From: Haloferax elongans ATCC BAA-1513
GTDB lineage: Archaea; Halobacteriota; Halobacteria; Halobacteriales; Haloferacaceae
Assembly: GCF_000336755.1 (NCBI RefSeq)
Contig: NZ_AOLK01000015.1
Coordinates: 266,541 to 330,540 of the forward strand
Reading direction: 5' to 3'
Length of the DNA: 64,000 nucleotides
The notes under the pieces are model-generated. The model ran no database searches, had not been told where the DNA came from, and was given only the letters and a program-made list of their open reading frames with translations. The position numbers and the translations under genes were made by a program. Shown one piece after another: positions 25,492-34,500 of the stretch (the first letter of the stretch is position 1; each line of letters opens with the position of its first letter).

Positions 25492-26184
25492 ATGAAGGCT
25501 GCTGTGGTTACCGTCGGAGACGAACTCCTCGCCGGTGACACCGTCAACACGAACGCGACGTGGCTGTGTACGCAGTTGACCGAACGCGGCGTCACCGTCG
25601 AGCGCGTGACAACGCTGCCCGACCGCGTCGACGATATCGCCCGCGTCGTCAACGAATATCACGCCGAGTACGACGCTGTCATCGTCACCGGCGGCCTCGG
25701 ACCGACACACGACGACGTGACCATGGACGCTGTCGCTGCCGCATTCGGGCGGGAGTTGGAACCACACGAGGAAGCAGCGACGTGGCTGGAGACGAACGGT
25801 GGCTACTCTGCGGCAGACCTCGTGAAGGGGACGACAGACCTCCCCGCGGGAGCTCGGATGCTTCCGAACGAGACGGGTGTCGCGCCGGGCGCTGTCGTCG
25901 GCTCAGTCTACGTTCTGCCGGGCGTTCCAGACGAGATGAAGACGATGTTCGGCCGTATCGCCGACGAGTTCGCCGGCGAAACCAACCACGTCCGGTTCGT
26001 CCACACGTCGGAGCCCGAGAGTTCACTCATCGAGCGATTCGAAGCGCTGCAGTCCGAGTTCGACGTGCGGGTCGGGAGCTACCCCGGCGACCACGTCCGA
26101 GTGAAGCTTGCAGCCACCGACGAATCGACGGTGGAAGCGGCAGTCGCGTGGCTCGAAGAACGTGTAGAGCCTCACGAAGAGTAG
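25492..26184 (+). CDS. CinA-like molybdopterin-binding domain protein
   Basis: 230 aa from ATG 25492 (MKAAVVTVGDELLAGDTVNTN). It carries the MoCF_biosynth (MoaB/MogA-like) domain in its CinA form: GDELL-x-G, VTGGLGPTHDDVT and LPGVPDEMKTMF. The C-terminal nicotinamide-nucleotide amidase half of bacterial CinA is absent, as is normal for archaea. Possible roles are ADP-ribose/NAD metabolite hydrolysis or nucleotide repair; the NAD-kinase-like gene 280 bp on fits that theme. Single gene with a T-rich stretch just upstream. Confidence 0.88.
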   Translation: MKAAVVTVGDELLAGDTVNTNATWLCTQLTERGVTVERVTTLPDRVDDIARVVNEYHAEYDAVIVTGGLGPTHDDVTMDAVAAAFGRELEPHEEAATWLETNGGYSAADLVKGTTDLPAGARMLPNETGVAPGAVVGSVYVLPGVPDEMKTMFGRIADEFAGETNHVRFVHTSEPESSLIERFEALQSEFDVRVGSYPGDHVRVKLAATDESTVEAAVAWLEERVEPHEE

Positions 26185-26222
26185 TCGGCAGAGTGGTCCG
26201 TCGCGAAAATTGGGCGCCTGTG

Positions 26223-26336
26223 TTAGCGCTGGAGGTACCAGAGCCACCCAGCGGTCAAGAGAACACTCGCAAGGAGGACGACACCTGCCGTCTCCGAGGT
26301 CGGTAACACCTGCTCGGCAGTTTCTAACGGAATCAT
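26223..26336 (-). CDS. Tiny single-pass membrane protein (37 aa)
   Basis: 37 aa: a short soluble head (MIPLETAEQVLPTSE) and one TM helix at about residues 17-35, ending YLQR. ATG at 26336. A TTTAAG box lies about 28 bp upstream on the minus strand (26363-26369), the right spacing for a leaderless transcript. It fills the gap between convergent cinA-like and the NAD-kinase-like gene. No family recognised; similar mini membrane proteins occur in haloarchaea. Real because of clean start, TM pattern and promoter. Confidence 0.6.
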   Translation of the reverse strand: MIPLETAEQVLPTSETAGVVLLASVLLTAGWLWYLQR

Positions 26337-26466
26337 ACGTGACAGTTGCCGCTGCAGCCCCCTTAAACGGTGAGGTTCCGGCGACAGTCGACTTCGAGTG
26401 AATGTACCGACAGCGCAGACCACCGTGCATCGCGGTACTTTTCTCTGCCCCGCCGTTGGGTCCGGT

Positions 26467-27531
26467 ATGCGAATCGGTGTCGTCGTCAACCCCGTGGCAG
26501 GCATGGGCGGTCGAGTCGGACTAAAGGGGACCGACGGGAAGGTCGACGAGGCCCGCGCCCGCGGTGCCGAGCCCAGAGCGCCCGAACGGGCAGGTCGCGC
26601 TCTTTCTCGCCTCGCTGAGCTCGCCCCCGAAACGAGCCTCCTCGCTTGGGGTGACCCGATGGGTGCATCACTCGCGCGCGAGGCGGGCTTCGACCCCGAC
26701 GTGCTCGGCGAGCCAGCGGGTGCGGAGACGACCGCCGACGACACCATGGCGGCTGTCGAAGCCTTCGTCGATGCCGGTGTCGACCTCGTCCTGTTCGTCG
26801 GCGGCGACGGAACCGCAGCAGATGTCGCAGACGCACTCGACGGCCACGACGTGCCGATGCTCGGCGTCCCCGCAGGGGTGAAAGTCTACTCGTCGGTCTT
26901 CGCTGTCTCACCTGAGGACGCCGCCGTCGCGGCCACGACGTTCGAGCGAACCGAAGCGCGAGAGGTCATGGACATCGACGAAGACGACTACCGCTCGGGC
27001 GAGGTTCAGCCAGAACTCCGGGCTGTCGCGCACGTCCCGGTCGCCGAAGACCTCCAATCGTCGAAACAGACTGGCGGCGGGACAGTCGAGGCACTCGCCG
27101 CGGGCGTCGCAGATGACATTCGAGGGAGCGACGGTGTCACCTACGTCCTCGGTCCCGGGAGCACCGTTGGCGCGGTAAAAGCCGAACTCGGAATCGACGG
27201 CTCGGCGTTGGGCGTCGACCTCTACCGCGACGGTGAGGTGCTCGTCCGCGACGCCACCGAGGCCGAGATTCTGGCGAACCTCGGCGAGGAGAACGTCATC
27301 GTCGTCACGCCAATTGGCGGGCAGGGGTTCGTTTTCGGTCGCGGAAACCCACAACTCTCACCGGACGTGATTCGACGCTGCGACGTGCGAGTCGTCGCCT
27401 CGCGGTCGAAACTCGATACGATACCCGTGCTCCGCGTCGACACCGACGACCCCGACCTCGACGAGGAACTCCGCGGGTGGACCAAAGTTCGCGTCGGCCG
27501 AGTCGAGCGCCGGATGATGAAAATCGTGTGA
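26467..27531 (+). CDS. ATP-NAD/AcoX kinase family protein
   Basis: 354 aa from ATG 26467 (MRIGVVVNPVAGMGG). NAD-kinase/diacylglycerol-kinase fold: nucleotide loop NPVAGMGG, the GGDGT signature at 112-116 and a later GPGSTVGAVK. It belongs to the ATP-NAD/AcoX group, which differs from housekeeping NAD kinase; the natural substrate in archaea is unsettled. Long conserved C-terminal part with PIGGQGFVFGRGNPQLSP, typical of the group. Own promoter, no operon partner. Confidence 0.88.
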   Translation: MRIGVVVNPVAGMGGRVGLKGTDGKVDEARARGAEPRAPERAGRALSRLAELAPETSLLAWGDPMGASLAREAGFDPDVLGEPAGAETTADDTMAAVEAFVDAGVDLVLFVGGDGTAADVADALDGHDVPMLGVPAGVKVYSSVFAVSPEDAAVAATTFERTEAREVMDIDEDDYRSGEVQPELRAVAHVPVAEDLQSSKQTGGGTVEALAAGVADDIRGSDGVTYVLGPGSTVGAVKAELGIDGSALGVDLYRDGEVLVRDATEAEILANLGEENVIVVTPIGGQGFVFGRGNPQLSPDVIRRCDVRVVASRSKLDTIPVLRVDTDDPDLDEELRGWTKVRVGRVERRMMKIV

Positions 27532-27640
27532 GTTCCGGGCGAAGAGTGAATCTTCGTGTGGCCAATCGGAATAAAAGAGAACAATTTCACGCTAACCAAT
27601 CTCACCCCCATACATTATTCATCTCAGTTGGCGTATAGTG

Positions 27641-27650
27641 GGGTTTAAGG
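27641..27650 (+). promoter_or_regulatory. TATA box of phoU-type gene
   Basis: TTTAAG in GGGTTTAAGG sits 27 bp before the ATG at 27674, the canonical haloarchaeal TATA-to-start distance for a leaderless mRNA. This favours the 27674 start over ATG 27665 or GTG 27638. Confidence 0.5.
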
Positions 27651-27673
27651 TCATAGAAAGGGTGATGACTCGC

Positions 27674-28705
27674 ATGGAGACAAGGAAAGTCCAGCGTCTC
27701 GGGCCGTCGACGCTGGCGATGACACTCCCAGCGGAGTGGGCACGGGAACACGACGTCGAGAAAGGCGACGAAGTTTCCATACGAACGAGCGGAAAAGGAA
27801 CGCTGACCGTTCTTCCCGAGTCGGTGAGCACCGAAGATTCGACCGCGACGATTCGAGCGGACAAACTCAACGCAGAGGCGCTCGAACGGGCTATCGTCGC
27901 ACAGTACGTACTCGGACGCCGCGTCATTCACATCGAAAAGAGCGAGGGCGCGCTCGACTCAGACCACATCAACGCCGTCTACAAAGCCGAGACACAGCTT
28001 ATGGGACTCGGCGTTATCGAGGAGACGCCTGAGCGAATCGCCATCCGGTGTTCGGTCGATGCGGAGGACTTCACGCTCGACAACCTGCTCGAACGACTGG
28101 AGAACACGGGCAGTACGATGCGCGGCGAGGCCGTGAAGGCACTCGCCCACGGCAACCCCGACCTCGCACAACGCGCACTCAACCGCGAGCGACAGGCGAA
28201 CAAGATTTTCGTCCTGTTGCTCCGTCTCATCTTCACCTCGTACCAAAACCCCAATCTCGCGCGAGCGGTCGGTCTCCATTCCGGATTCCCGCTCATCGGG
28301 TACCGGTCTGTGGCGAAGAACCTCGAACTGACCGCCGACAACGCCGAGGACATCGCCAACATCGTCATGGACGCCGAGGGCCACAGCATCGACGTGGACC
28401 AGTCGACGATGCGGCGCATCCGCGAGTTCACAGACCACGTGGACGAAATCACGACCACCGCCGTTCGCGCGGTCGTCGAACGCGACTACGACCTCACCAT
28501 CGAATGTCGCGAGCTCTTCCGCGAGATTCGAGACCGCGAGCGCGACATCCTCAACGACCTCCCCGAGATGGAAAACCAGAAACTCCTCCAGATTCGGGAG
28601 GTCCTCGTCAGTCTCCAGCAGACTGCACAGTACGCGATGCGGAACGCCGAAATCGCGGCGAACCTGTCGCTCAACAAAGAGTCTGAGCACGTAACGCTTC
28701 ACTGA
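27674..28705 (+). CDS. PhoU-domain regulator with N-terminal AbrB/SpoVT DNA-binding domain
   Basis: 343 aa from ATG 27674 (METRKVQRLG). N-terminal SpoVT-AbrB swapped-hairpin domain (about 1-45: KVQRLGPSTLAMTLPAEWA, GDEVSIR) followed by two PhoU helical bundles (about 100-330), including HSIDVDQSTMRRI. This AbrB-PhoU fusion is archaeal; PhoU domains modulate Pst phosphate uptake and the AbrB part binds DNA, so it is likely a phosphate-responsive transcription regulator. No pst genes are nearby. Monocistronic. Confidence 0.9.
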   Translation: METRKVQRLGPSTLAMTLPAEWAREHDVEKGDEVSIRTSGKGTLTVLPESVSTEDSTATIRADKLNAEALERAIVAQYVLGRRVIHIEKSEGALDSDHINAVYKAETQLMGLGVIEETPERIAIRCSVDAEDFTLDNLLERLENTGSTMRGEAVKALAHGNPDLAQRALNRERQANKIFVLLLRLIFTSYQNPNLARAVGLHSGFPLIGYRSVAKNLELTADNAEDIANIVMDAEGHSIDVDQSTMRRIREFTDHVDEITTTAVRAVVERDYDLTIECRELFREIRDRERDILNDLPEMENQKLLQIREVLVSLQQTAQYAMRNAEIAANLSLNKESEHVTLH

Positions 28706-28752
28706 GTCGGTCGCGGGTCGCCGAGTCGGTCATCGACTCGGCCGCCGCAGAC

Positions 28753-29223
28753 TCAGTCAGCGACTAACTCGACTTCGGTATTTTGCTCCGGCGACTCCTT
28801 CTCGCCGGTCAGGGGATTTCGACGGGCAATTCGGCAGTCGAACGCCGGGTGTTCGCCGAAGTGTCTGATTATCATGTGCCGCCGCGACCCGGTGATACCG
28901 GTTCGACCGACGTCTTCGGCCGTAAACGTCTCCGGCAGTCGGTCGTACAGACGGCGCAGTTCCTCGAAACTCGCAAACACCTTCGCGTTGCCGGTCGAGT
29001 CGGCACCGCGCCGAGAGACGACGTAGCTGCCGTCCTGTCGGTACTCGCCAGCAGTTCGGAAGAACTCTCGTTTCTCTGTCAACGCCGAGCCGATAGCGTC
29101 TTGCAAGTCAGCAGCGGCGTCTCGGGACAATTCACAGGTCTGACCATCGATGGAGACGACGATGCGTTCGTCGTCGCTTTCGACGGTTACGGGGTTCTCA
29201 TCACGGGAGAAGAACTCGATCAG
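28753..29223 (-). CDS. DUF7528-like protein with unusual start
   Basis: Conserved-looking C-terminal 125 aa (from TTG 29130) with a helical/HTH-like pattern DVGRTGITGSRRHMIIRHFGEHPAF. Coding character clearly continues upstream: in-frame residues DDERIVVSIDGQTCELSRD precede the TTG and read as a domain N-terminus. Yet there is no ATG or GTG in frame before the stop at 29242-29244; the first initiator-like codon is CTG 29223. The coordinates use that CTG. An ATG at 29245, spaced 26 bp from a TTTACA box, is in another frame, so a frameshift or assembly error is possible. Function unknown. Confidence 0.6.
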   Translation of the reverse strand: MIEFFSRDENPVTVESDDERIVVSIDGQTCELSRDAAADLQDAIGSALTEKREFFRTAGEYRQDGSYVVSRRGADSTGNAKVFASFEELRRLYDRLPETFTAEDVGRTGITGSRRHMIIRHFGEHPAFDCRIARRNPLTGEKESPEQNTEVELVAD

Positions 29224-29355
29224 GAGCGTGGGTACTCCGCGTCATACACACTGCTATTGCGGCCCACTGTAAAGAACTATCGACCGGGACAGGATTGGCC
29301 GACGAATAGTAGGCAAATCGCAGATAGTGGTGAGAGAGTGACGATACGAGGTGAG

Positions 29356-30546
29356 TTACAACAACCCGTCGTCAGTCGTGGTCGTTCCCGAGTCGGACTC
29401 CGTGGTCGTCGCCGTAGGCGTCGGTTCGGTGGTTGGGGTTGGAGTCGCAGTTGGCGAGTCGGTCGGTGACGACGTGGTCTGCCCCTCGGCCGTCGTCGTT
29501 TGTGTATCTGCCTCCGATGCGGTCGTCGTCTGTTCCGAGTCGCCCGTCTCGGTCGTCTCCGAGTCAGCCGTCGCCGACTCGCCAGACTCAGAGGCTGCCT
29601 TGTTGCCGAAGATGTCGGTCTCGAACGTCTTCTCGTAGGTTAGCGCGTCGAGCGGGACAGAGAACGTCGTGCCCGCGGCGTCAATCTTCGCGTCGAACTC
29701 GATGCGGAGGTCGGTCGTCTGGTTGCGCTCGATGTGGGTCACCCACCAATCGTCGAGGTTCTCGTTGTCGATGTAGGTGGTCGCCTCGATTGTCTTGGTC
29801 GATTCGGGCGGGATGACGTACTCGGACTCGGTCGTTCCGTTTCCGACTTTCACGTCGTTCATCGAGATTCCGTAGCCGAGTTCGGAGATTGCGACAGGGT
29901 ACGACTTGGGGTTGTGGACGACGAACGTGAGGTCGAGTGCGGTCTGCTCTTCGGTCGTCTCGCCCCATTCGGCGCGTGTCTCGTTGATGTAGAGCACCGG
30001 GTCAGAAACGACAGGCGCGCTCGCATTCACCTCGCGCGTCTCCGTGGAGTTGAACGCCGAGAGCAGGTCGGTGTCGATAGACCGGGTTATCTCGGGGGCC
30101 TCGAACGACTGGCCGAGCGTCGAGGACGTGACCGTGGCGTTCACCGCGAGGTCCGTGTGCTCGCCGTTCTGGATGTGCGACACCCACCAGTCGGGGATGC
30201 GCTCGTTCGAGAGTGCGGTCCGGAGGGGCACTGCGGTCGTTCCCTGCCCGATAGAGACGCCGTCTTTCGAGCCGTCGGCCATCCGAATACCGTTCATCGA
30301 GACGGCGTAGTCGACCGAAATCCCCGAGAGATTGGCCGAAATCGGGTTCGGATTCGAGACGCGCACGTCGGTCTCGATGATGGTCGCCGTCTCGTTGACG
30401 CCGGCGAATCGGTTGTCGACGCCGTCGACGCTCGGTGCACCGATGATTCCCATCGCGTACGCGCCGCCGATGCCACCGGCGACGACAAGAAGTGCGACGA
30501 GGACGATACGAATGCGCCCGCCGAGTACTGCTGACACAAGTCCCAT
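29356..30546 (-). CDS. LEA type 2 / WHy-domain membrane-anchored protein
   Basis: 396 aa from ATG 30546 (MGLVSAVLGG). One N-terminal TM helix (about 12-34), then two tandem WHy-type (water stress and hypersensitive response) beta domains at about 45-170 and 180-310, each with the V-x-NPN/NPKSYPV and DWWV-x-HI elements. The tail (about 325-396) is a Thr/Ser/Glu-rich low-complexity stalk with TPTPT repeats. Archaeal LEA-2 proteins are exported and thought to stabilise surface proteins under stress. The reversed order (anchor first, stalk last) puts the stalk at the free end. Confidence 0.85.
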   Translation of the reverse strand: MGLVSAVLGGRIRIVLVALLVVAGGIGGAYAMGIIGAPSVDGVDNRFAGVNETATIIETDVRVSNPNPISANLSGISVDYAVSMNGIRMADGSKDGVSIGQGTTAVPLRTALSNERIPDWWVSHIQNGEHTDLAVNATVTSSTLGQSFEAPEITRSIDTDLLSAFNSTETREVNASAPVVSDPVLYINETRAEWGETTEEQTALDLTFVVHNPKSYPVAISELGYGISMNDVKVGNGTTESEYVIPPESTKTIEATTYIDNENLDDWWVTHIERNQTTDLRIEFDAKIDAAGTTFSVPLDALTYEKTFETDIFGNKAASESGESATADSETTETGDSEQTTTASEADTQTTTAEGQTTSSPTDSPTATPTPTTEPTPTATTTESDSGTTTTDDGLL

Positions 30547-30666
30547 TGTACTGTTCCACGCGGACGGTGGTACAAAGGTCGAACGGCCGACGACGTATTT
30601 GCTCTGTGCCCGCACGACGCACGGAGTGTCGAATGAACTAAGTGGGCACCAACGAACGTCGGGATT

Positions 30667-30849
30667 ATGGAGACGAAGACGGTGCAATCGGACAAATCCA
30701 TCGGCTTTGCAGCACTCTTCAGCGTTCTCACGCTCGTCGGTGCTGGGCTGATGGTCGCTGGACCCGACCAACTGACCAAAGCAGCCGGATTCGCTGTGGC
30801 TATCGTCGCCGCCTCGCTCGCGGTGGCGGGAGCCCACATGTTCCAGTAA
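30667..30849 (+). CDS. Small two-helix membrane protein (DUF7525-like)
   Basis: 60 aa with two hydrophobic helices (about 11-31 and 37-57) joined by a short acidic/polar turn (GPDQLTKA). ATG 30667 lies 120 bp from the divergent LEA gene. Haloarchaeal proteins of this size and layout are conserved but uncharacterised; the DUF name is from memory. Followed by a small wHTH protein after 69 bp. Confidence 0.72.
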   Translation: METKTVQSDKSIGFAALFSVLTLVGAGLMVAGPDQLTKAAGFAVAIVAASLAVAGAHMFQ

Positions 30850-30918
30850 GCGCAGTCAGGCGGTCGGTCGCTCTGACGGGTAATCGTTAAGAAGTCACGT
30901 TCCCTAGGCGAGTCGAGG

Positions 30919-31143
30919 ATGAACGAGTTCACCGACGAGGAAAAGCGCATTCTCACGTACCTCCAAGAGAGTGTTAGTCGCGGAGAGAGCTACTTCCGTG
31001 CAAAGAACATCGCAGAAGCCATCGGGCTGACGGCTAAACAGGTCGGTGTTCGGCTGCCGCGACTCGCAGAGAAGTCCGAAGACGTCGAAATCGAAAAGTG
31101 GGGTCGCGCCCGCTCGACGACGTGGCGCGTCACCCTCAGCTAG
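30919..31143 (+). CDS. Small winged-helix protein (DUF7123-like)
   Basis: 74 aa: FTDEEKRILTYLQES, YFRAKNIAEAIGLTAKQVGVRLPRLAEK and a wing ending WGRARSTTWRV give a complete small wHTH. Probably a DNA-binding regulator or adaptor; similar proteins are widespread in haloarchaea, with no defined target. ATG 30919; an AT-rich TAATCGTTAAGAA lies about 30 bp upstream and may be its TATA region. Confidence 0.8.
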   Translation: MNEFTDEEKRILTYLQESVSRGESYFRAKNIAEAIGLTAKQVGVRLPRLAEKSEDVEIEKWGRARSTTWRVTLS

Positions 31144-31186
31144 GTCGATTCCGCGGTTTTTTACTTTGGAGTAACGAGGTTAGCTC

Positions 31187-31621
31187 ATGACCGTCCGCGT
31201 GAAACGAACGTTCGAGTTCGACGCCCCCGGTGAGCGCGTGTGGGAATTCATCTCCGACCCCGCGAAGCGAGCAGGCTCGATAAGTGTCGTCGACCGGTAC
31301 GACATCTCCGACGACGGCCGACGTGCGACGTGGTATCTCGAACTTCCGATTCCGCTCGTTCGCTCGACGGTGACGGTCGAGACCGAAGACGTCGACGTCG
31401 AACCACCGACCCACGTCCGGTTCGTCGGACGGTCGCGGGTCATGCACGTCTCCGGTGAGCACACTATCGAGTCCGACAGCGACGACAGCTGCCGGTTAGT
31501 CAACGAGTTCGTCGTCGACGGCCGTCTGCCGGGCGTCGAGACGTTCTTCGAGCGGAACCTAGACCGCGAGCTACAGAACCTCGAAGCGGCGCTCCGCGAG
31601 GAACTCGAAGCGACCGCCTGA
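31187..31621 (+). CDS. SRPBCC (START/Bet v1-fold) family protein
   Basis: 144 aa, alpha/beta helix-grip fold: RTFEFDAPGERVWEFISDP, then a beta sheet and the long C-terminal helix ETFFERNLDRELQNLEAALREELEAT. Family members bind hydrophobic ligands, and the CoxG-like group is close in layout. No catalytic residue can be assigned. Cytosolic, single gene; TTTTACTTTGGAG lies upstream with a likely ribosome site. Confidence 0.85.
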   Translation: MTVRVKRTFEFDAPGERVWEFISDPAKRAGSISVVDRYDISDDGRRATWYLELPIPLVRSTVTVETEDVDVEPPTHVRFVGRSRVMHVSGEHTIESDSDDSCRLVNEFVVDGRLPGVETFFERNLDRELQNLEAALREELEATA

Positions 31622-32066
31622 GACCGGACGACGCCCAAAATTCACGCGGTACGGATTCGCATGCGGCACGTGATGGGGTGTTGCGGTGGGTTTATCAACA
31701 TTCACTCCCAACCGATATTCGCCGACGCAATAGGCGCTTTTCTCGCCAGACGTCGGCGACTCCACATCCGCCGCACCCGCCGCAACGTATCGGGGTCCGT
31801 TGTGGCACCCAACGACGTGGCCACGTCGTTTCGCGCCCCCAAGCCCGGTGGGGGCGTTCCCACCCCTCGTCTCTCCTCACCTCGCCAACGGGTGACCTGA
31901 GACCACAGGGCTTCCTCCTCCGCCCTTTCGATGTCGTCTCTGTCGTTTTCGATGCTGACTCTGCGGTGAGCGACGCCTCTCGTGTGTGAGTTGACGTTCC
32001 GGTCGAGTCGTCACTCGCCGTCGAGCGTCGAAGAAAGAAAGTGCGGGGCCGCGAGTAAACGCCGTG
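31622..32066. other. Gene-free stretch with strong palindromes
   Basis: 445 bp without a convincing ORF between the SRPBCC and aldehyde dehydrogenase genes. It holds a perfect 20-bp palindrome (31811-31830), immediately followed by a GC hairpin (CGCCCCC/GGGGGCG, 31834-31857), and a TTTATCAACA patch at 31690-31699 that could be a TATA element. SRP RNA and RNase P RNA signatures were sought and not seen. A non-coding RNA is possible but unproven. Confidence 0.4.
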
Positions 32067-33590
32067 TTAGTCGTCTTTGGTCTTGATGTCCGCAGAGAGG
32101 CCCTGTGCCATGCGGATCTCCTTGGAGTTGTTGAGCGTCCACGCGGTGCGCTCGGTGACCGCTTCGATGATTTCGCGGGCCGACGGGTAGCCGTTGCCGG
32201 ACTTCTTGACGCCACCGAACGGGAGGTGGACCTCGGCACCGATACACGGGAGGTTCCCGTAGGCGAGACCGACTTCCGCGTTGTCGCGGAAGTAGTTGAT
32301 CTGGCGGTAATCCTCGGAGATGATGGCACCGGCGAGACCGTAGTCGGTGTCGTTCTGAATCTCGACGGCCTCTTCGATGTCACCGGAGTACTTCAGGAGC
32401 GCGACGTGCGGACCGAAGACTTCCTCGTGCGTACAGCGGAGGTCTTCCTTGGCGTCGGCTTCGTAGACGAACGGGCCGACCCAGTGACCGTCTTCGTGAC
32501 CTTCGGGAATCTCGTCGTCGTCGAGTTCCGTGCGGTCGACGAGGACGTTCACGTCTTCCTTCTGTGCGAGTTCGGCGTAGCTGCGGACCTTTTCGAGGTG
32601 GCCCTCCTCGATGAGGGGACCCATGAAGGTGTCTTCGCGGAGCGGGTCGCCGACAGAGACGTCCTTCGCGAGTTCGACGAAGCGCTCTTTGAACTCGTCG
32701 TAGACGTCCTCGTGAACGACGAGGCGCTCGGAGGAGACACAGCGCTGGCCGGTCGTCTTGAACGACGACATGACCGCGGAGTGGACCGCGATGTCGAGGT
32801 CTGCCTTCTCGGTGATGACGATGTTGTTCTTGCCACCCATCTCACACGCGGCGAGGGTGCCGGGCTGTTGGGCGACCTTCGAGGCGACTTCGTGGCCGAC
32901 TTCGGCGGACCCCGTAAAGAGGACCGTGTCGGTGCGCTCGTCGTCGACGATGGAGGCACCGGTGTCGCCGAAGCCCTGGACCATGTTGAACACGCCGTCC
33001 GGGATGCCAGCGTCTTCGAACATCTCGGCGATAATCTGGCCACACCACGGCGTCTGCTCGGCGGGCTTCCAGACGACGGTGTTCCCCTCGACGAGCGCGA
33101 CGGCCATGTGCCAGAACGGAATTGCGACCGGGAAGTTCCACGGGGTGATACAGCCGACGACGCCGCGGGGCTTGCGGCGCATGTAGGCGTCCTTGCTCGG
33201 GATTTCACTCGGGATGACGTCGCCCTTAGGGTGGCGGGCGTCGCCTGCGGCCCACTCGACCATGTGGTAGGCCTCGATAACGTCGGCGCGGCCTTCGGAA
33301 ATCTCCTTGCCACACTCTTTGGTCACGATTTCGGCGAGTTCCTCGGTTCGCTCTCGCAGTTCGTGGTAGATGTCCCACAGGTACTCCGCACGGTCGATGT
33401 GCGAGAGTTCGCGCCACTCTTCGAAGGCTTCGTCGGCTGCCTCCATGGCAACGTCGATGTCTTCTGGTGTGCCTCGTCGGAACGTCGCCAGCGTCTCTCC
33501 GGTCGCCGGGTTCTCGCTTTCGAACGTCTCCTCCCCGGAGCCGTCTACCCATTCGCCGTCGATATAGTGTTGATATACGTCCTGCGCCAT
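32067..33590 (-). CDS. Aldehyde dehydrogenase, probably L-glutamate-semialdehyde (P5C) dehydrogenase
   Basis: 507 aa from ATG 33590 (MAQDVYQHYI). Full ALDH: PWNFPVAIPFW, NAD loop FTGSAEVGHEV, catalytic Glu250 in ACEMGGKN and nucleophile Cys284 in TTGQRCVSS, and the C-terminal LPFGGVKKSGNGYPSAREII. It oxidises an aldehyde to acid with NAD(P). Placement next to proline dehydrogenase and a shared regulator makes glutamate semialdehyde the likely substrate, completing proline to glutamate. A TTATTAATG box lies upstream of the start in the spacer shared with the HTH gene. Confidence 0.9.
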   Translation of the reverse strand: MAQDVYQHYIDGEWVDGSGEETFESENPATGETLATFRRGTPEDIDVAMEAADEAFEEWRELSHIDRAEYLWDIYHELRERTEELAEIVTKECGKEISEGRADVIEAYHMVEWAAGDARHPKGDVIPSEIPSKDAYMRRKPRGVVGCITPWNFPVAIPFWHMAVALVEGNTVVWKPAEQTPWCGQIIAEMFEDAGIPDGVFNMVQGFGDTGASIVDDERTDTVLFTGSAEVGHEVASKVAQQPGTLAACEMGGKNNIVITEKADLDIAVHSAVMSSFKTTGQRCVSSERLVVHEDVYDEFKERFVELAKDVSVGDPLREDTFMGPLIEEGHLEKVRSYAELAQKEDVNVLVDRTELDDDEIPEGHEDGHWVGPFVYEADAKEDLRCTHEEVFGPHVALLKYSGDIEEAVEIQNDTDYGLAGAIISEDYRQINYFRDNAEVGLAYGNLPCIGAEVHLPFGGVKKSGNGYPSAREIIEAVTERTAWTLNNSKEIRMAQGLSADIKTKDD

Positions 33591-33765
33591 AGTGGTGTTA
33601 TTTGCGGAACTTACATTAATAACCCCGTCACCGTCCATGGGAGGGAAGTGTTTTCTACTATGATGTATTATCGTCATAGTTCGACGAGCATCCTGTTTGT
33701 TTAGAAACCATTCTTCCGTCGTGAGCATAGACAACGTCTTACATCCTCGTCTACAATGCCGCCAT

Positions 33766-34485
33766 ATGAGCGAGCGCATGGCTGGGCAGGGCACGCGCCT
33801 GACGCTCGACCTCTGGCATCCGAACTGTTGGGCGATAGAGGCCACAGACGAGCACAGAGGCGGCATACTGGCACACGCAATCTACGACGCGCCGACGGCA
33901 GGAATCGAACGGGCAAACGGACTCTTTACGGCCTACGGCGAATCTATCGACGAGGTCGAGACGCTCTTGGATACGATTGCCGATTCGGAATTGACCGGCG
34001 ACGTTCTCGAGCTCCAAGAGCGGTTCGACCCCCGCGGCCGACGGGTCGCACCCGGGTCGGTCGCGCGCGAGTTCTTCCTCGAATACGACCCGAGCGACAT
34101 GATTTGCCCGCGACTCCTCGAACAGGGGTTCGTTCACAGCGCACCTACACAAATCGAAGGCGGTCGCGAGAAGTGGCAGGTCTGGTTCGCCGGCGAGCGC
34201 ACCGAGATACAGGGTCGCATCGACAAGGTGATGGACTGCACGAACGCCGACATCCGCGTCGACTCCATCTCCTCGACAGAAGGCGCAGAGCCCGAGCGGG
34301 GTCGGCGGTTAGACACGCTCACCCGGAGTCAACGTGAGGCGTTCGAACTGGCCAGAGAGGAGGGGTACTACCGGTGGCCCCGCGAGATATCGACCAGAGA
34401 ACTCGCGTCCAAGATGGACATCTCGAAGACCACGCTACTCGAACATCTCAGGAAAGCGGAAGCGAAGTTGCTGGATCCTCAGTAA
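33766..34485 (+). CDS. Bat-type HTH transcriptional regulator
   Basis: 239 aa from ATG 33766 (MSERMAGQGTRLTLDLWHP); a longer frame upstream is unlikely. N-terminal sensory region (about 10-170) followed by the HTH_10 (bacterio-opsin activator) domain near 180-235: LTRSQREAFELAREEGYYRWPREISTRELASKMDISKTTLLEHLRKAEAKL has the exact spacing of this family. The WHPNCWAIE start and FxG region resemble haloarchaeal Bat-like regulators of catabolic genes. Lies between, and divergent from, both proline-catabolism genes, so it is the likely switch for them. Confidence 0.88.
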   Translation: MSERMAGQGTRLTLDLWHPNCWAIEATDEHRGGILAHAIYDAPTAGIERANGLFTAYGESIDEVETLLDTIADSELTGDVLELQERFDPRGRRVAPGSVAREFFLEYDPSDMICPRLLEQGFVHSAPTQIEGGREKWQVWFAGERTEIQGRIDKVMDCTNADIRVDSISSTEGAEPERGRRLDTLTRSQREAFELAREEGYYRWPREISTRELASKMDISKTTLLEHLRKAEAKLLDPQ

Positions 34486-34500
34486 AGCTGAATCGCCCGC

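Noticed and set aside
31622-32066. SRP (7S) RNA or RNase P RNA
   Set aside because: Their conserved core strings (e.g. the GAGGAAAGUC region of RNase P) are absent on both strands, so the stretch is only called structured.
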